From: Certhia americana
Lineage: Eukaryota; Chordata; Aves; Passeriformes; Certhiidae
DNA length: 64,000 nt
Assembly (NCBI GenBank): GCA_018697195.1
Contig: CM031879.1
Span: forward strand, 21,252,494 to 21,316,493
Direction: 5' to 3'
Part shown: one piece after another, positions 63,301-64,000 of the stretch
How positions within the stretch are numbered: position 1 is the stretch's first letter
Layout of the letters: the number at the start of each line of letters is the position of its first letter
The notes under the pieces: model-generated
Seen by the model: the letters and a program-made list of their open reading frames with translations, nothing else
Told to the model about the DNA's origin: nothing
The model's database searches: none
Made by a program: the position numbers and the translations under genes

Positions 63301-64000
63301 GCCAGGAATTGTCAGAAGCATCATATGTCATATCTGCAGCCAGTTTTACTTTGTTTCTCCTTAGCAAGGCAAAGAAATATGAATTGGCTTTTTATGCAAG
63401 TGTCTGTTCAGCTGGTAGAGTGGGAACAAAAGCGGTAAGTTCCGTGTATTTCAATTTTGCAAGGGTGTATCCCTCTGAATTTTCTCCAAATAACCCTTAT
63501 TAATTGACTTAAAGTCTCATTATGATCTTTGATGAACCTGAAAGGTATGCATACTGCTTTATTCTGCACAGAGTCTGCGATATCACATGTGGTCCTATTG
63601 TTCTTTATGCACCTAGAACAGAATATCAAATCACGATGTCTCCAGTTCTTCCTGGGCTTTTGGTATTTTCATGTCACCACCTTGAAATGAGAACATAATG
63701 ATCTTAAAGCAGTTTTTTTTTTCCTCCTAGAAGTGTCCTCTGATATGGATGGAAAACTATTGAGAATTTGGGATGAGATGTGGCAGACAGTTTCTTCTCA
63801 GCCACGTAAGGCATTATCATCTCCTGTTTATTTCTGCTAAACAATAATATGTGGTTATAAGCAGAGTTTCAGCACAATTTAAAATCCCCTGTCTGAGGGA
63901 TAATTTATGGGAAGTACCAAACTGGCACTAAGAAACCTCCTCCTGCATGTCTCTCCTAATTGCAGCCTTATGAAAATCACATTTTGGATTAGGTGAATGG
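60337..64000. other. Unique A+T-rich DNA to the window end
   Basis: The longest frames are 90 codons (62542-62814 +) and 88 codons (63019-63285 +), neither with a recognised domain. The 63000-63250 interval is slightly richer in G+C. No CR1 copy, microsatellite or RNA gene was recognised here. Confidence 0.5.

Noticed and set aside
1..64000. CRISPR array, operon, prophage or other prokaryotic system
   Set aside because: Bird-type CR1 LINEs, vertebrate-like microsatellites, A+T-rich long noncoding DNA and lack of long genes rule out a prokaryotic source.
1..64000. tRNA, rRNA or snRNA genes
   Set aside because: No tRNA-like box A/B pair, U6-like or rRNA-like sequence was recognised on reading. 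A dedicated search (tRNAscan-SE, Infernal) was not possible, so decayed copies could be missed.

Overview
The window looks like ordinary, gene-poor nuclear DNA from a bird; another archosaur or a turtle is less likely. The pointer to birds is the interspersed repeats. At least six fragments match the CR1 non-LTR retrotransposon (LINE) family as I remember it. They include the typical 3' end (a GGTCCCTTCYRAC-like block, then ATTCTATGA-like repeats) in both orientations. No Alu-, B1- or L1-like sequence was noticed. Microsatellites are few and short, and the DNA is A+T-rich. I cannot name the species, the chromosome, or a host gene if this is an intron.

No protein-coding exon, tRNA, rRNA, snRNA or CRISPR array could be supported. 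The open reading frames are short (almost all under 130 codons) and scattered over both strands. None shows a domain, or a run of exons, that I recognise. The longest (176 codons, minus strand, 51781-52311) lies antisense inside a CR1 copy and is a by-product of it.

Layout. 1-6063: unique A+T-rich DNA with a 56-nt T tract (1065-1120), a TATTTTA-type tandem run (3901-3936) and a pyrimidine tract (4164-4236). 6064-6230: old CR1 3' end, minus strand. 6231-17967: unique DNA. 17968-19021: internal CR1 piece (+), a three-part microsatellite, and a young-looking CR1 3' end (-). 23945-24445: CR1 3' part (+). 24446-28476: unique DNA with several short palindromes and direct repeats. 28477-28552: TA microsatellite. 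28553-39139: unique DNA with one possible MIR-type SINE relic. 39140-44028: a cluster of simple-sequence tracts and one imperfect hairpin. 44029-51179: unique DNA with a G+C-richer patch (about 46040-46310). 51180-52560: the longest CR1 copy, with broken reverse-transcriptase coding sequence in three frames. 56145-56785: old CR1 (+) from the ORF2 C-terminus to the 3' end. 56786-64000: unique DNA with A tracts and an AAAT microsatellite.

No genes can be shown to work together here, and I found no convincing new biological system. The most useful second looks are the CR1 pieces lacking the 3' end, the hairpin at 41244-41301, the palindrome and direct-repeat cluster near 26.7-27.6 kb, and the G+C-richer patches that may be conserved or exonic. 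Everything here was read by eye. No alignment, folding or conservation calculation was run, so boundaries are approximate.
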